From assembly GCF_001592825.1 (NCBI RefSeq), contig NZ_LTZG01000001.1:1178001-1242000 (forward strand): a stretch of 64,000 bases of DNA, given 5' to 3'. Positions 8,013-15,631 of the stretch are shown piece by piece. The notes under the pieces are model-generated. The model was not told the origin of the DNA. It worked only from the letters and a program-made list of their open reading frames with translations, and made no database searches. How positions within the stretch are numbered: position 1 is the first letter of the stretch; each line of letters begins with the position of its first letter. Both the position numbers and the translations under genes were made by a program. This stretch comes from Planococcus maritimus (GTDB lineage: Bacteria; Bacillota; Bacilli; Bacillales_A; Planococcaceae).

Positions 8013-8339
8013 ATGTGTACTCGTCCACAGGTTCTCGGGCTCGATGTCGATTCCGAAACCCGCTGCCGCCATTACCGTTCGGAAAACGACCGGATCGCTA
8101 TCCGCTTCTACTGTTGCAGAAAGTATTTCCCTTGCTTTGCTTGCCACGAGGCGGTAGGCTGCGACAATACTGCCGTCTGGCCAATAGAGCAATTTTACCA
8201 AAAAGCAATTTTATGCGGGTCGTGCGGAACCGAATTGTCCATCCGGGAATACCTCGATTGCGCTTCTGCCTGTCCGCATTGCTCAGCCGCATTCAATCCC
8301 GGCTGCAGCCTCCATCAGCATTTGTATTTCGAAGTTTGA
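8013..8339 (+). CDS. CHY zinc-finger protein
   Basis: 108 residues rich in Cys and His. The order CRHY, then FYCC, CFACHE, CGSCG and CPHC matches the CHY zinc-finger module (Hot13/RCHY1 type), which binds several zinc ions. Bacterial stand-alone CHY proteins have no assigned function; roles in metal or redox handling are suggested for eukaryotic relatives. I chose the ATG at 8013 because AAGGAG at 7998-8003 is 9 nt upstream; a TTG two codons earlier would be too close. The gene is isolated and converges on the RDD gene. Confidence 0.82.
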   Translation: MCTRPQVLGLDVDSETRCRHYRSENDRIAIRFYCCRKYFPCFACHEAVGCDNTAVWPIEQFYQKAILCGSCGTELSIREYLDCASACPHCSAAFNPGCSLHQHLYFEV

Positions 8340-8380
8340 ATCCTTTGGCCGTATGTCGATGCTGCAATACATTAGCCGGT

Positions 8381-8896
8381 TCACTCTTTTCTTATGACTT
8401 TCGTTCCGCTTAACCAGTCATAGAGCGCACGTTTGTCTTTCGATAAAAAAACGGACAATACGTATAAAAAAAGCAGTCCATAAATACTCGCTCCCACCAG
8501 CATCAATATTAATGACACACTTTCCGCCCCATTTCCAGCTAAACGGTACACCAGAAAATGAGACAGCTCCCAAGGTGTAAATTTCAAGCTCGTGCGAACG
8601 GCCGAACGCATCAGGCCAACCGCTTTGCCGTTACGGCCGATCACTTGAATCGCCATTTTTCTCTTGCCGAAAGTTCCGTTGAAATGCTTCGAATCGAAAA
8701 CGGCAAAATACAGCGAAACCGGCACCGTGACTAGCAGAAAGCCAGCCAACTGCGCCACCGCTAGAGAGCCCTGAAATAAACCTTGAATATCCGGAATGAC
8801 AAAGACCGTTACTACAGCGAGCAGCACTAAATAAAGGCTAATCCACAAATAATCCCATAGGAAAGCTCTCGCACGGATCCACACCCCAGCGGCCAT
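8381..8896 (-). CDS. RDD family membrane protein
   Basis: The 171 residues contain three or four hydrophobic segments. The N-terminal Arg (RARAFLWDYL) and the conserved Asp in ALYDWLSGTKV near the end, with the central GTFGKRKM motif, are typical of the RDD family. Some RDD proteins affect Na+/H+ exchange, but most have no known role. A purine-rich AGGGGGGCGGGG stretch precedes the ATG. The gene is probably monocistronic; a long palindromic terminator lies between it and the acetyltransferase gene upstream on the same strand. Confidence 0.82.
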   Translation of the reverse strand: MAAGVWIRARAFLWDYLWISLYLVLLAVVTVFVIPDIQGLFQGSLAVAQLAGFLLVTVPVSLYFAVFDSKHFNGTFGKRKMAIQVIGRNGKAVGLMRSAVRTSLKFTPWELSHFLVYRLAGNGAESVSLILMLVGASIYGLLFLYVLSVFLSKDKRALYDWLSGTKVIRKE

Positions 8897-8968
8897 CTTC
8901 CCCGCCCCCCTTTTCCTTTCTCAATATTATTCTTCATCTAATGCATTCTTCCTTTTCTGCATAGAAAA

Positions 8969-9010
8969 CCCCCTCCTGAAAATCAACGGCCGTTGATTTT
9001 CAGGAGGGGG
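8969..9010. terminator. 42-bp perfect palindrome, bidirectional terminator
   Basis: Two 21-bp arms (CCCCCTCCTGAAAATCAACGG and its exact complement) meet with no spacer. T-runs follow on both sides (TTTTTT on +, TTTT on -). It sits directly after the acetyltransferase stop codon. Confidence 0.8.
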
Positions 9011-9016
9011 CATTTT

Positions 9017-9496
9017 TTATTTCACTTTTAGGCACATCGCGAATTGCTCACCTTTTTTTCCCATAACTCGTCTGCCAGTATCTTCAAAGCCCGCTTTTTG
9101 ATAGAGCTTTTGCGCGGCGAGGTTGCGCGCATTAACGCCAAGCACGATTTCGTCAAAAGCCCCAAATTCTTTTTGCAAAAAAGCAGGCAAGGCCTCAAGA
9201 GAGCCTGTTGCGATGCCGCGTCCTTGAAACTTTGGGTTGACGGAATAGCCGCGCAACAACAAAGCCTTCGGGTTATCCGAATAGCGTTTTCGGTCTTCCG
9301 ATTCATCCAGTTCGAAAAAACCAGCCACTTCTCCGCGTGCGCGGATAACGACCAGATGCTTTTCGGGATTTCCCGCATCTCGCTTGATCAAGTCTTGCGG
9401 CATCATCGTAAATTCCTGTTGGTCCATAGGAAGGTCATAAGAGACATCTGTTCTTTGGGTATAGCTATGCAAGCTCACTTCACTTTTTCTGATCAC
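9017..9496 (-). CDS. GNAT family N-acetyltransferase
   Basis: The 159-residue single GNAT domain carries the acetyl-CoA-binding motif A as GYSVNPKFQGRGIATGSL (about 84-101) and the motif B region NARNLAAQKLYQKAGFEDTG (about 122-141). It should transfer an acetyl group from acetyl-CoA to an amine; the substrate cannot be predicted. The start is a GTG preceded by AGGAGG. It is close to the phosphoesterase gene upstream (23 bp apart, same strand), so the two may be co-transcribed, ending at the long palindrome. Confidence 0.87.
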   Translation of the reverse strand: MIRKSEVSLHSYTQRTDVSYDLPMDQQEFTMMPQDLIKRDAGNPEKHLVVIRARGEVAGFFELDESEDRKRYSDNPKALLLRGYSVNPKFQGRGIATGSLEALPAFLQKEFGAFDEIVLGVNARNLAAQKLYQKAGFEDTGRRVMGKKGEQFAMCLKVK

Positions 9497-9519
9497 AAAA
9501 ATCGGTCCTCCTACATGAG

Positions 9520-10347
9520 TTATTCATTCTCGAGTGTTACGACTACGACTTCGGGCAAATTAAAAACACGCAGCGGAAATCCGCTATTTCCAAGGCCACG
9601 GCTCAACACGAGCTGCGTGTCGCTTGATTCGAAGATACCTTCGGTCATGCTTGGAAACCAGCCTTGCCCCGGGGCGATCAAGCCGCCAAGCCCAGGGATC
9701 CGAATCTGGCCGCCATGTGCATGGCCGGCAAAAACTACATCGATGCCTTCGCTCGCATAAGTCTCCAAATGTTCCGGGCGATGGGCAAGCATTAAGGTGA
9801 AAGCGTCAGTAAGCCCTGCTTGTGCGATGCTGTTGCGTGTGAACTCCGCTTCATGCAGATTGACGTCCATCAAAGGATCGTCGATGCCTGCAATTTGGAT
9901 CGCTTCCCCGTTTTCTTCCCATATGACAGAACGATTGCGCAACACTTGTACGCCACGTTCTTCGAGGGCGGGGATAATTTCATCATCCAGCTTGTTTGAG
10001 GATACTTCATGATTGCCGATGACATAATAGACCTCGCTCATCTCTACGAGCCCGTCGACAGCCTTCATGCTTCTCTCCAAATCGTAACGGTCACTGTCGA
10101 TCAAATCTCCGGTAATGAAAATGACGTCCGGATTCGCCTCTTCGACTTTGTCCAATAGCGCTTGTTGATTTTCTCCAAACTCAGCATTGTGAAGATCCGA
10201 TACCTGGACAATGCGTTTGCCAACAAATGCATCTGGCACTTTTTCCGATTGGACCGTATATTCGGTCGTGACGATCCAGTTATTATTAACCCAAGCAAAA
10301 CCTATCAGGAACAATGCCACAAAGATCCATGCAATTAGTTTTTTCAT
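9520..10347 (-). CDS. Membrane-anchored metallophosphoesterase, YkuE-like
   Basis: 275 residues with an N-terminal signal anchor (about 3-22) followed by a calcineurin-like phosphoesterase domain. The metal ligands are visible in order: DLHN at 51-54, GDLID, GNHE and HAHGGQ. The related B. subtilis YkuE is an exported phosphoesterase bound to the cell wall; a similar extracytoplasmic place is likely here, though no twin-arginine motif is obvious. The substrate is unknown. GAGGAATAAAGC precedes the ATG. The 180 bp upstream, up to the next terminator, hold no gene. Confidence 0.88.
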   Translation of the reverse strand: MKKLIAWIFVALFLIGFAWVNNNWIVTTEYTVQSEKVPDAFVGKRIVQVSDLHNAEFGENQQALLDKVEEANPDVIFITGDLIDSDRYDLERSMKAVDGLVEMSEVYYVIGNHEVSSNKLDDEIIPALEERGVQVLRNRSVIWEENGEAIQIAGIDDPLMDVNLHEAEFTRNSIAQAGLTDAFTLMLAHRPEHLETYASEGIDVVFAGHAHGGQIRIPGLGGLIAPGQGWFPSMTEGIFESSDTQLVLSRGLGNSGFPLRVFNLPEVVVVTLENE

Positions 10348-10530
10348 GCTTTATTCCTCAATTCATTAGTCTGGCTTGTGCATCTGATGGAATCTGCACA
10401 AGTCTCATTTCGGCAGCTTTGGAGCCTACGTTTAAAGACTGCGCAAAATAATAAACCCACTCCAGCAGGAAAATTCTCCGTTACGCCGCCAAATCCTGTT
10501 CTTATTCTAACAGCATTCCCCCAAAAGAAA

Positions 10531-10557
10531 AGCAATCAGCTGACGCAGCTGATTGCT
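10531..10557 (-). terminator. Terminator of the yxlEFG-like operon
   Basis: AGCAATCAGCTG and CAGCTGATTGCT form a 12-bp stem around ACG. On the reverse strand it is followed by TTTTCTTTT, immediately beyond the permease stop. Confidence 0.8.
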
Positions 10558-10558
10558 T

Positions 10559-11344
10559 CTACACTTTCGTTTTGGCACGATTTCTCTTCGCAAACCAAAT
10601 GCCCATTGTCGCAAGGATCAGTAAGCAAACGAGCGAGAGGGCGAGTGTCCAGGCTAACGCGACTGCATCTGGCCCAATGTCCAGAAATGACGCCGCATAA
10701 TTCGGAAGCCGAAACGGCGACCAGTCCCACTGGCTGCCAAATAGGCTATGGATAAGCTGCAAAATCAATAATGCTGCAAGGGTCAATCCAGCAGCTAAGC
10801 CCCCATTTGGCATAGAGGCACTTGCGAATAACACCAAAGTCACGACTAGCACTATCCAGACACTATAAGTCGCCGCAAACGCCAGAAACTCGCCGAACGG
10901 CACAGCTGAAAACAGCACGGCGGTGTAATAATAACCCGCCAAAAAACCAGCCCATACGCTGAGCAGCGCCACGGCGGATGCCATCAGCCACTTGCTGAGA
11001 AAATAGGAGACATACGATAGCGGCCGTACATATAAAAGCGTCGCCGTTCCGTTCCTGCGCTCGCCAGCAATGCTGCCCATATAAGCGAGAACGAGAACCA
11101 GCATGCCAATCAGCTGAAACTGTCCCATAACCGCCACCATCAATTGTTCGGGTTCAGGATCTGGCAGTTCGATGACGGCGCCTTCTGGCAATCCGCCTGT
11201 TGCATCGAGTATTTGGGGAAGGTAATAATTCGATAGAGGTTCTGTGATGCCCAATAAGATGAAGACAATGGGAATCCAGAATATCTTATAATTGCGCAAG
11301 TTCTCACGCCATTCTTTTAATAAGAGTGCTGAGAATTGTTTCAT
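10559..11344 (-). CDS. yxlG: ABC-2 type transporter permease, YxlG-like
   Basis: A 261-residue integral membrane protein with about six hydrophobic helices and the ABC-2 layout: an N-terminal cytosolic KEWRENLRNYKIFW stretch, then a large outer loop after the first helix (about 40-80), and a central GERRNGTATLLYVRPLSY motif. It should pair with the ATPase encoded just upstream, which it overlaps by four bases (ATGA). Order and sizes match YxlE-YxlF-YxlG of the B. subtilis sigY operon. The transported compound is unknown. Confidence 0.85.
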   Translation of the reverse strand: MKQFSALLLKEWRENLRNYKIFWIPIVFILLGITEPLSNYYLPQILDATGGLPEGAVIELPDPEPEQLMVAVMGQFQLIGMLVLVLAYMGSIAGERRNGTATLLYVRPLSYVSYFLSKWLMASAVALLSVWAGFLAGYYYTAVLFSAVPFGEFLAFAATYSVWIVLVVTLVLFASASMPNGGLAAGLTLAALLILQLIHSLFGSQWDWSPFRLPNYAASFLDIGPDAVALAWTLALSLVCLLILATMGIWFAKRNRAKTKV

Positions 11345-12222
11345 TTTCCTGCCACCACCTTCAAGAAAATATCTTCTAGGCTGGCAGTCTCATGTTCAAC
11401 CCCGATAACGGGTAAACTCTTCACCGATAAAAATCGGAAGACATCCTGTATGGCCGGCCCTTCCGCTTTCACCGGAATAACAGCTGCTGTGCCTTTAACC
11501 GAAGTTGGCCAAGGCGCTTCACGCACAAACCATTCCGCAGCGTCAGTGTTTTCAAAGCGCACCCGAATATGCGGGTCCTCATAACGGCGGCGCACTTGGC
11601 TAAGGGAACCTTGTTCCACTAATCGGCCATTTTTCAAAAACAACAGCTGATCGGTCATTTCTTCGGCATCGTTTAAAATATGAGTAGAATACAGAACCGT
11701 CGTTTGCCCGAGCAGCGATTTCAACAATTCCATCACTTCTCTTCGCCCAGTCGGATCCAAGGAAGAAATCGGTTCATCTAAAAGCAACACACTCGGCTGG
11801 TGGACAATTGCTTGTGCCAGTCCGAGCCGTTGCTTCATGCCTCCTGAAAATCCACCGATCTTTTTATGGGCCACTTGATGAAGACCGACAAACCCTAGCG
11901 TCCGTTCAGATTGCTGGCGGGCTTTCTTGGCATCGACGCCGCTTAGCTTAGCGGCCATTTCCGTAAACTCCAGAGCACTCAGCCATGGAAAAAAACGCGG
12001 ATATTGCGGCAAAAACCCGATCGTTAAATTTTTCTTGCGTTGAATTTCCCCGTCTGTCGCTTCAAGCAGCCCGGCAAGCATCGACAGCGTTGTCGTTTTT
12101 CCGGCACCGTTTGGCCCGATCAACGCTGTCGCACTGCCTTCTGCCAGTTCGAAGCTGATCCCATCGACTGCCTGCTCGTTGCCAAAACGCTTTGATAATG
12201 ACTTAACCTCCACTAGATTCAA
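11341..12222 (-). CDS. yxlF: ABC transporter ATP-binding protein, YxlF-like
   Basis: A 293-residue ABC ATPase. Walker A GPNGAGKT is at 36-43, the signature is in GFSGGMKQRLGLA, and Walker B and H-loop follow (LLLDEPISSLD, STHIL). The C-terminal 80 residues resemble the extension of drug-type exporters. I chose the TTG at 12222: GGGAGGCGG lies about 7 nt upstream, and the TTG overlaps the stop of the preceding gene (TTGA), mirroring the ATGA overlap downstream. A longer ORF reaches 12300 but would overlap the upstream gene widely. With the permease it forms an exporter of unknown substrate. Confidence 0.85.
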   Translation of the reverse strand: MNLVEVKSLSKRFGNEQAVDGISFELAEGSATALIGPNGAGKTTTLSMLAGLLEATDGEIQRKKNLTIGFLPQYPRFFPWLSALEFTEMAAKLSGVDAKKARQQSERTLGFVGLHQVAHKKIGGFSGGMKQRLGLAQAIVHQPSVLLLDEPISSLDPTGRREVMELLKSLLGQTTVLYSTHILNDAEEMTDQLLFLKNGRLVEQGSLSQVRRRYEDPHIRVRFENTDAAEWFVREAPWPTSVKGTAAVIPVKAEGPAIQDVFRFLSVKSLPVIGVEHETASLEDIFLKVVAGK

Positions 12223-12413
12223 TAATTCCGCCTCCCTATAACAAAGTATAGAATCGGCCCGATCAGATTTAACAAGACGATGATCGCCGCCCACATCCAT
12301 TTTGGGCCATTCGGATTTGGGTTTCTAATCAAATCCACTATTGCGAAGATCATCAAGGCGAGCTGCAAGACCAGAATAGGCAGTACCAATAAAATTGTCC
12401 GTTCATCTAGCAT
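12219..12413 (-). CDS. yxlE: Small PLDc_N-domain membrane protein, YxlE-like
   Basis: A 64-residue protein with two transmembrane helices (about 7-27 and 39-57) separated by DLIRNPNPNGPKWMW, ending in FVIGRRNY. This is the phospholipase D-nuclease N-terminal (PLDc_N) pattern of YxlE-like proteins. In B. subtilis YxlE sits before the YxlFG transporter and acts negatively on sigma-Y; no sigY or yxlCD homologue is here, so that role cannot be carried over. The ATG at 12413 follows GGGGGGA. It is the first gene of a three-gene overlapping operon. Confidence 0.78.
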   Translation of the reverse strand: MLDERTILLVLPILVLQLALMIFAIVDLIRNPNPNGPKWMWAAIIVLLNLIGPILYFVIGRRNY

Positions 12414-12489
12414 GTTTGTATTCCCCCCTGCACTTCTTTTGCCTCTATTTATTTCGCTATGTAGGACCGCTCTCCCTGCATCCACACTT

Positions 12490-12516
12490 AAAAAGGACCG
12501 CGACACGCGGTCCTTT
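12490..12516 (-). terminator. Terminator after msrA
   Basis: AAAAAGGACCGCG and CGCGGTCCTTT pair around ACA. It lies 15 bp past the msrA stop and before the yxlE-like gene. Confidence 0.75.
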
Positions 12517-12530
12517 GATTGCTTACTGGA

Positions 12531-13202
12531 TCACCATTTCAGCCCCATCAGCACTTGTCTGAGAACGTTTCGGTGCTTGTCTTGGATCGGCCAGCTGTTG
12601 CATTCTTCGAGCAGTTGTTGACGGCTGCCGAAACCTTTAACGAACCCATTCAAACGCGCCGCAAAAGTCGACCTGGTCAATAGGCTGTCCTCAGGATAAA
12701 GTTCAGCCAATTGTTCAAGCGCTTTCGGATAACGCTTCAAATAGTATTTTTGGTGGCGCTCCTCCGCTTCGGTAAACCCATCGAACAGCCGGATTTCCGT
12801 TTCAACCGGTTCGTTCAATTGCTGTTCCTTTTCTTTTTTCAACTTCTCCAGGCTGCGCCTTTGTTCTACCGATTCCCAAAATATCAAGGAAATGTATTGG
12901 CGCCCTTTATAAGCATCACGATTCGGATAATGGCTGCGCCAAAATTCCCTCACGATGTCCTCAAAGGAAATCTGTACCGGATCAAATTCCACTTGAATGG
13001 TTTCTGTGTGATCGCCCATCTGCCGGTAAGTCGGATGGGCTGATGTGCCGCCTGCATAACCGGTCCGTGTCCGAATCACTCCAGGCAATGAACCAAATTG
13101 CGCATCCGGGCTCCAAAAGCAACCCATTCCGAAAGTTGCGGTTTCAAGATTCGCTGTATCCGGAAGGTCTTGTTCAAGATTTAAGATCGTTGTGTTCACC
13201 AT
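12531..13202 (-). CDS. msrA: Peptide methionine-S-sulfoxide reductase MsrA with C-terminal extension
   Basis: 223 residues. The active-site motif GCFW (Cys28) near the N-terminus, GYAGG, and HTETIQVEFDP with YKGRQYIS are standard MsrA features. The enzyme reduces methionine S-sulfoxide in proteins using thioredoxin. It is about 45 residues longer than typical MsrA (about 175); the tail (from about 180) is basic and ends in QVLMGLKW, with one Cys that might act as a resolving residue. A purine-rich AGGAGAGGAAG precedes the ATG. No MsrB is next to it. It is transcribed away from the isoaspartyl methyltransferase, another protein-repair enzyme. Confidence 0.93.
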   Translation of the reverse strand: MVNTTILNLEQDLPDTANLETATFGMGCFWSPDAQFGSLPGVIRTRTGYAGGTSAHPTYRQMGDHTETIQVEFDPVQISFEDIVREFWRSHYPNRDAYKGRQYISLIFWESVEQRRSLEKLKKEKEQQLNEPVETEIRLFDGFTEAEERHQKYYLKRYPKALEQLAELYPEDSLLTRSTFAARLNGFVKGFGSRQQLLEECNSWPIQDKHRNVLRQVLMGLKW

Positions 13203-13309
13203 AGCTGCTTCCTCTCCTTAAGAGCCGCCCTTTGTGCTTCGGGCCATTTTTCATTATGATAATAGCAAGCAATTCAATATACCGATTGATTGAAAGCAGG
13301 TGTATCTGC

Positions 13310-13894
13310 ATGACTGCACGCAAACAGGACATCATCGCTTATTTCCGTTCTCTCGACCGGCGTTCGTTCATGGATCGTCACCAGCAAGATGCCGGGCTTG
13401 ATGAAGCCTTGCCAATTGGGTACGGCCAGACAATTTCACAGCCTTCGCTCGTTTTGGAAATGACGATCGCTCTCGCTCTCGAAGACCATCACAAAACCCT
13501 GGAAATTGGCACGGGCTCCGGTTTTCAAACCGCGCTTTTGGCAGCTTTTTCAAATGAAGTCTATACAGTTGAAAAAATTCCACAGCTAGCGGAAAGCGCT
13601 CAAAAACGCCTCGAAGCAAAAAGGCACACCAATATCTCCTTTCTGCAAGGGGATGGCAGCCTCGGCTGGCCGGAACATGCCCCGTATGATCGGATCATCG
13701 TCACGGCGGCCGCCTCGGCGATTCCGAAAGAATTGATCGATCAATTATCTCCCGGCGGCCGCATGATTATCCCTGTCGGCAGCCCGCATCGCCAGGATTT
13801 ATTCGCTATCGATAAATCTATCGATGGGCAATTAGAAAAGACCGTTCTCGAAGTCGTCCGTTTTGTCCCACTGAAGGGAAAATATGAACATTGA
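13310..13894 (+). CDS. pcm: Protein-L-isoaspartate O-methyltransferase family protein
   Basis: 194 residues. The region PIGYGQTISQP (35-45) is the PCMT substrate-site motif, and LEIGTGSGFQTA (64-75) is the SAM-binding motif I; later PYDRIIVTAAA and LIDQLSPGGRMIIPVG match the remaining motifs. The enzyme methylates isoaspartyl residues in damaged proteins using SAM. I chose the ATG at 13310, after GCAGGTG; the frame is open 26 codons further up without a ribosome site. Divergent from msrA, so two protein-repair genes share an intergenic region of about 100 bp. Confidence 0.88.
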   Translation: MTARKQDIIAYFRSLDRRSFMDRHQQDAGLDEALPIGYGQTISQPSLVLEMTIALALEDHHKTLEIGTGSGFQTALLAAFSNEVYTVEKIPQLAESAQKRLEAKRHTNISFLQGDGSLGWPEHAPYDRIIVTAAASAIPKELIDQLSPGGRMIIPVGSPHRQDLFAIDKSIDGQLEKTVLEVVRFVPLKGKYEH

Positions 13895-13915
13895 GGAATA
13901 GGATAACGGTAGGCA

Positions 13916-14401
13916 TCAGTCGCCTTCTTTTGAGGCATTGCGTAAGATCGACCAACCGAGCAAAACTAAGAAAACAGCAGTCCCCAGCCAAAGCGATTCA
14001 TAGAAGACAGGGTCGCCAGTCGTTCGGACGGCATGAAGATTCAGCAGCAGCCGAAACACTAGGCTGTCTACTGCCAACAACACACCGCCACCGATTACCG
14101 CGCTCCCGAGAAAGCGCGCTGGCCAAAAGGATTTTCGTCTGGCTAAGTCAGCAGCGACTCCCATAGATAGAACGGTTAATGCCCAGCCAACGAGCTGGTA
14201 AATCCCTTCTCCTGTCCAAATCGCTTGAGGGCCGTTGCCTTCGTAGAAATGATGCCATTGCAAAAAGAAATGGAAAATGCTTTGCTCAAGCACTGAGAAC
14301 ATTCCGGCTCCGAATAATAGGCCCGCCCAAAAATTTCGAGAAGAATGGACACGCCGGTTTCTTGCTTTTGTGAGATCTATTTTGCGTTCTCCCGAAACCA
14401 T
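13916..14401 (-). CDS. DUF2243-like membrane protein
   Basis: 161 residues with four predicted transmembrane helices. A QWHH motif between the first two helices, FGAGMFSVLEQS and conserved charged residues in the loops resemble the DUF2243 family, which has no known function. I chose the ATG at 14401, with GAAAGGGG about 8 nt upstream; a GTG three codons earlier would overlap that site. It converges on pcm with only 21 bp between the stops and no clear terminator. Confidence 0.65.
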   Translation of the reverse strand: MVSGERKIDLTKARNRRVHSSRNFWAGLLFGAGMFSVLEQSIFHFFLQWHHFYEGNGPQAIWTGEGIYQLVGWALTVLSMGVAADLARRKSFWPARFLGSAVIGGGVLLAVDSLVFRLLLNLHAVRTTGDPVFYESLWLGTAVFLVLLGWSILRNASKEGD

Positions 14402-14480
14402 TCGATCCACCCCTTTCGGATTCCGTTCACGCCTGTTTTTCCATTTATACCCGCTCTTTTATCCACTTAATCGCTATGAG

Positions 14481-14508
14481 TTGTTCAGCTTGCCGAACTT
14501 GCTAATAT
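14481..14508 (+). promoter_or_regulatory. Putative sigma-A promoter for the DUF2294 gene
   Basis: TTGTTC (14481-14486) and TAATAT (14503-14508) are 16 bp apart, 53 bp before the start codon. Confidence 0.45.
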
Positions 14509-14561
14509 TCAAGCTTGCTCTATCCGGCAAACCTATTTCATTACCTAAGGAGGAGACCCCA

Positions 14562-15260
14562 TTGCAAAATTCCAAAACCATGCAAAGCGAAATCGGTGGT
14601 TATGTTTCAACTCTCATCCGCGAACACTTCGGGAAAGGCCCGACTTCTGTATTCGTTATTGTGAAACCGCCCTTTGTTGTCGTACATGTGAGAGGCTTTT
14701 TAAGCCCTACGGAAAAAATACTGCTTCAAAAGAATGAGGTCCGGCGCGTGTTGGAAATCCGTGAGTTGCTCTTTGAAGAATTGAAGCCGGATATTTGTAC
14801 TGCTTTATCAGAGGTTTCTGGAAAAGAAGTAGAAACTTTTTATTACGACTGGCATCTCGAGAGCCAAACCGGCATGCTCCTCGGTGTCATGAGCGCTCGG
14901 GATGCTACAGCCAATTTTGACTGGCTGTCCGAGGCGGATCCGGATGCACTTCAGAAATCCGTAGTAGAGGCAAGCCGAAAAGCTGAGAAAAAACCCGAGA
15001 GCACGGAACTATTTTGGCTGAATGACCGCACCTTATTGATCAAGCGGGTTGGTTTTCTTGTCGAGATTGAACGTGAACTGATTTACAATGGACTCGTTAA
15101 AGAACTTAAGCAGGTTAAACGCCCATTAGAAAAACGATTGCTTCTTAAAGAAACGTCATTTCCAGGACTTCTCGGCCGGGATGTTAAGGAAATTTTTCTA
15201 GACTGGGAGTTCTCCATAGATACCAGTTACATTCTGGTATTGCTCGAACCCCAAAAATGA
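14562..15260 (+). CDS. DUF2294 (MpsC-like) protein with two tandem domains
   Basis: The 232 residues form two related halves. The first (about 10-110) has EIGGYVSTLIREHFGKGP and ends in VETFYYDWHLESQTGMLLGVM; the second (about 125-232) ends in VKEIFLDWEFSIDTSYILVLL, a clear internal repeat of the DUF2294/MpsC unit. Single-domain MpsC proteins are linked to a Na+-dependent membrane-potential system in staphylococci; the function of the doubled form is unknown. The start is a TTG at 14562, chosen because AAGGAGGAG ends 7 nt upstream; an ATG six codons on lacks such a site. A good terminator follows. Confidence 0.8.
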   Translation: MQNSKTMQSEIGGYVSTLIREHFGKGPTSVFVIVKPPFVVVHVRGFLSPTEKILLQKNEVRRVLEIRELLFEELKPDICTALSEVSGKEVETFYYDWHLESQTGMLLGVMSARDATANFDWLSEADPDALQKSVVEASRKAEKKPESTELFWLNDRTLLIKRVGFLVEIERELIYNGLVKELKQVKRPLEKRLLLKETSFPGLLGRDVKEIFLDWEFSIDTSYILVLLEPQK

Positions 15261-15267
15261 AATTGAA

Positions 15268-15297
15268 TAAAAAAGCCGCCCATTTGGCGGCTTTTTC
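15268..15297 (+). terminator. Terminator after the DUF2294 gene
   Basis: AAAAAAGCCGCC and GGCGGCTTTTT form a stem around CATTT. Confidence 0.85.
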
Positions 15298-15307
15298 TTT
15301 ATTCATC

Positions 15308-15499
15308 TTAACCCACAGTAGGCTGTGCAGTTTGGCAATGTGGACAATGCTCATATTCCTTTTCTGCCAAGCTCTCTACATACTCCAGTTTGTCCGTGAA
15401 CTCCCTCTGGTTTATAGGTGTTTGCAAAAAACCACAGCTATCTCCTGCAAATTGGCTATGATGGATTTTTTTCGTTCGATGATCTACAAAATAACCCAT
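15308..15499 (-). CDS. Small Cys/His-rich protein of unknown function
   Basis: A 63-residue soluble protein, not recognised. It has Cys22 in GDSCG and a C-terminal HCPHC cluster (51-55), so zinc binding is possible, but a single CPxC-like pair plus scattered His is not a full known zinc ribbon. The ATG at 15499 is preceded by AGGAGGG, 8 nt away. Upstream, on the same strand, lie a consensus-like promoter, a structured leader and a hairpin with T-run placed directly before the ribosome site, so expression is probably controlled by attenuation. Confidence 0.7.
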   Translation of the reverse strand: MGYFVDHRTKKIHHSQFAGDSCGFLQTPINQREFTDKLEYVESLAEKEYEHCPHCQTAQPTVG

Positions 15500-15516
15500 T
15501 ACGGCTTCCCTCCTAT

Positions 15517-15563
15517 AAAAAAAGCCGAAAAGAGCCCTTTCGTGTGAAAGGGGTCTTTCCGGC
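15517..15563 (-). terminator. Leader terminator (attenuator) upstream of the 63-aa gene
   Basis: On the reverse strand GCCGGAAAGACCCCTTTC pairs, with small mismatches, with GAAAGGGCTCTTTTCGGC and is followed by seven T. It ends only a few bases before the AGGAGGG ribosome site of the gene, so it can act only as a regulated terminator within the leader. Confidence 0.65.
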
Positions 15564-15598
15564 TTTGCCTCCGGCGCTATAGTCCGGGGCATTTGACC
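15552..15598 (-). ncRNA. Candidate structured leader RNA (possible riboswitch, family not identified)
   Basis: Reading the reverse strand: GGTC (15595-15598) can pair with GACC (15552-15555), enclosing a hairpin of GCCCCGG with CCGGAGGC and the purine-rich segment AAAGCCGGAAA. The closing GACC is also part of the downstream terminator stem, so the two folds exclude each other, as in a transcriptional riboswitch. I could not match it to a named class; GGCAAAGCC resembles the core of c-di-GMP-I RNAs, but the GNRA loop is missing. Confidence 0.4.
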
Positions 15599-15631
15599 TG
15601 TTACATACAGTTTTGCATTTCAACGATTCCT

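Noticed and set aside
15552..15598. c-di-GMP-I riboswitch
   Set aside because: GGCAAAGCC is present, but the GNRA tetraloop, its receptor and the second helix are not.
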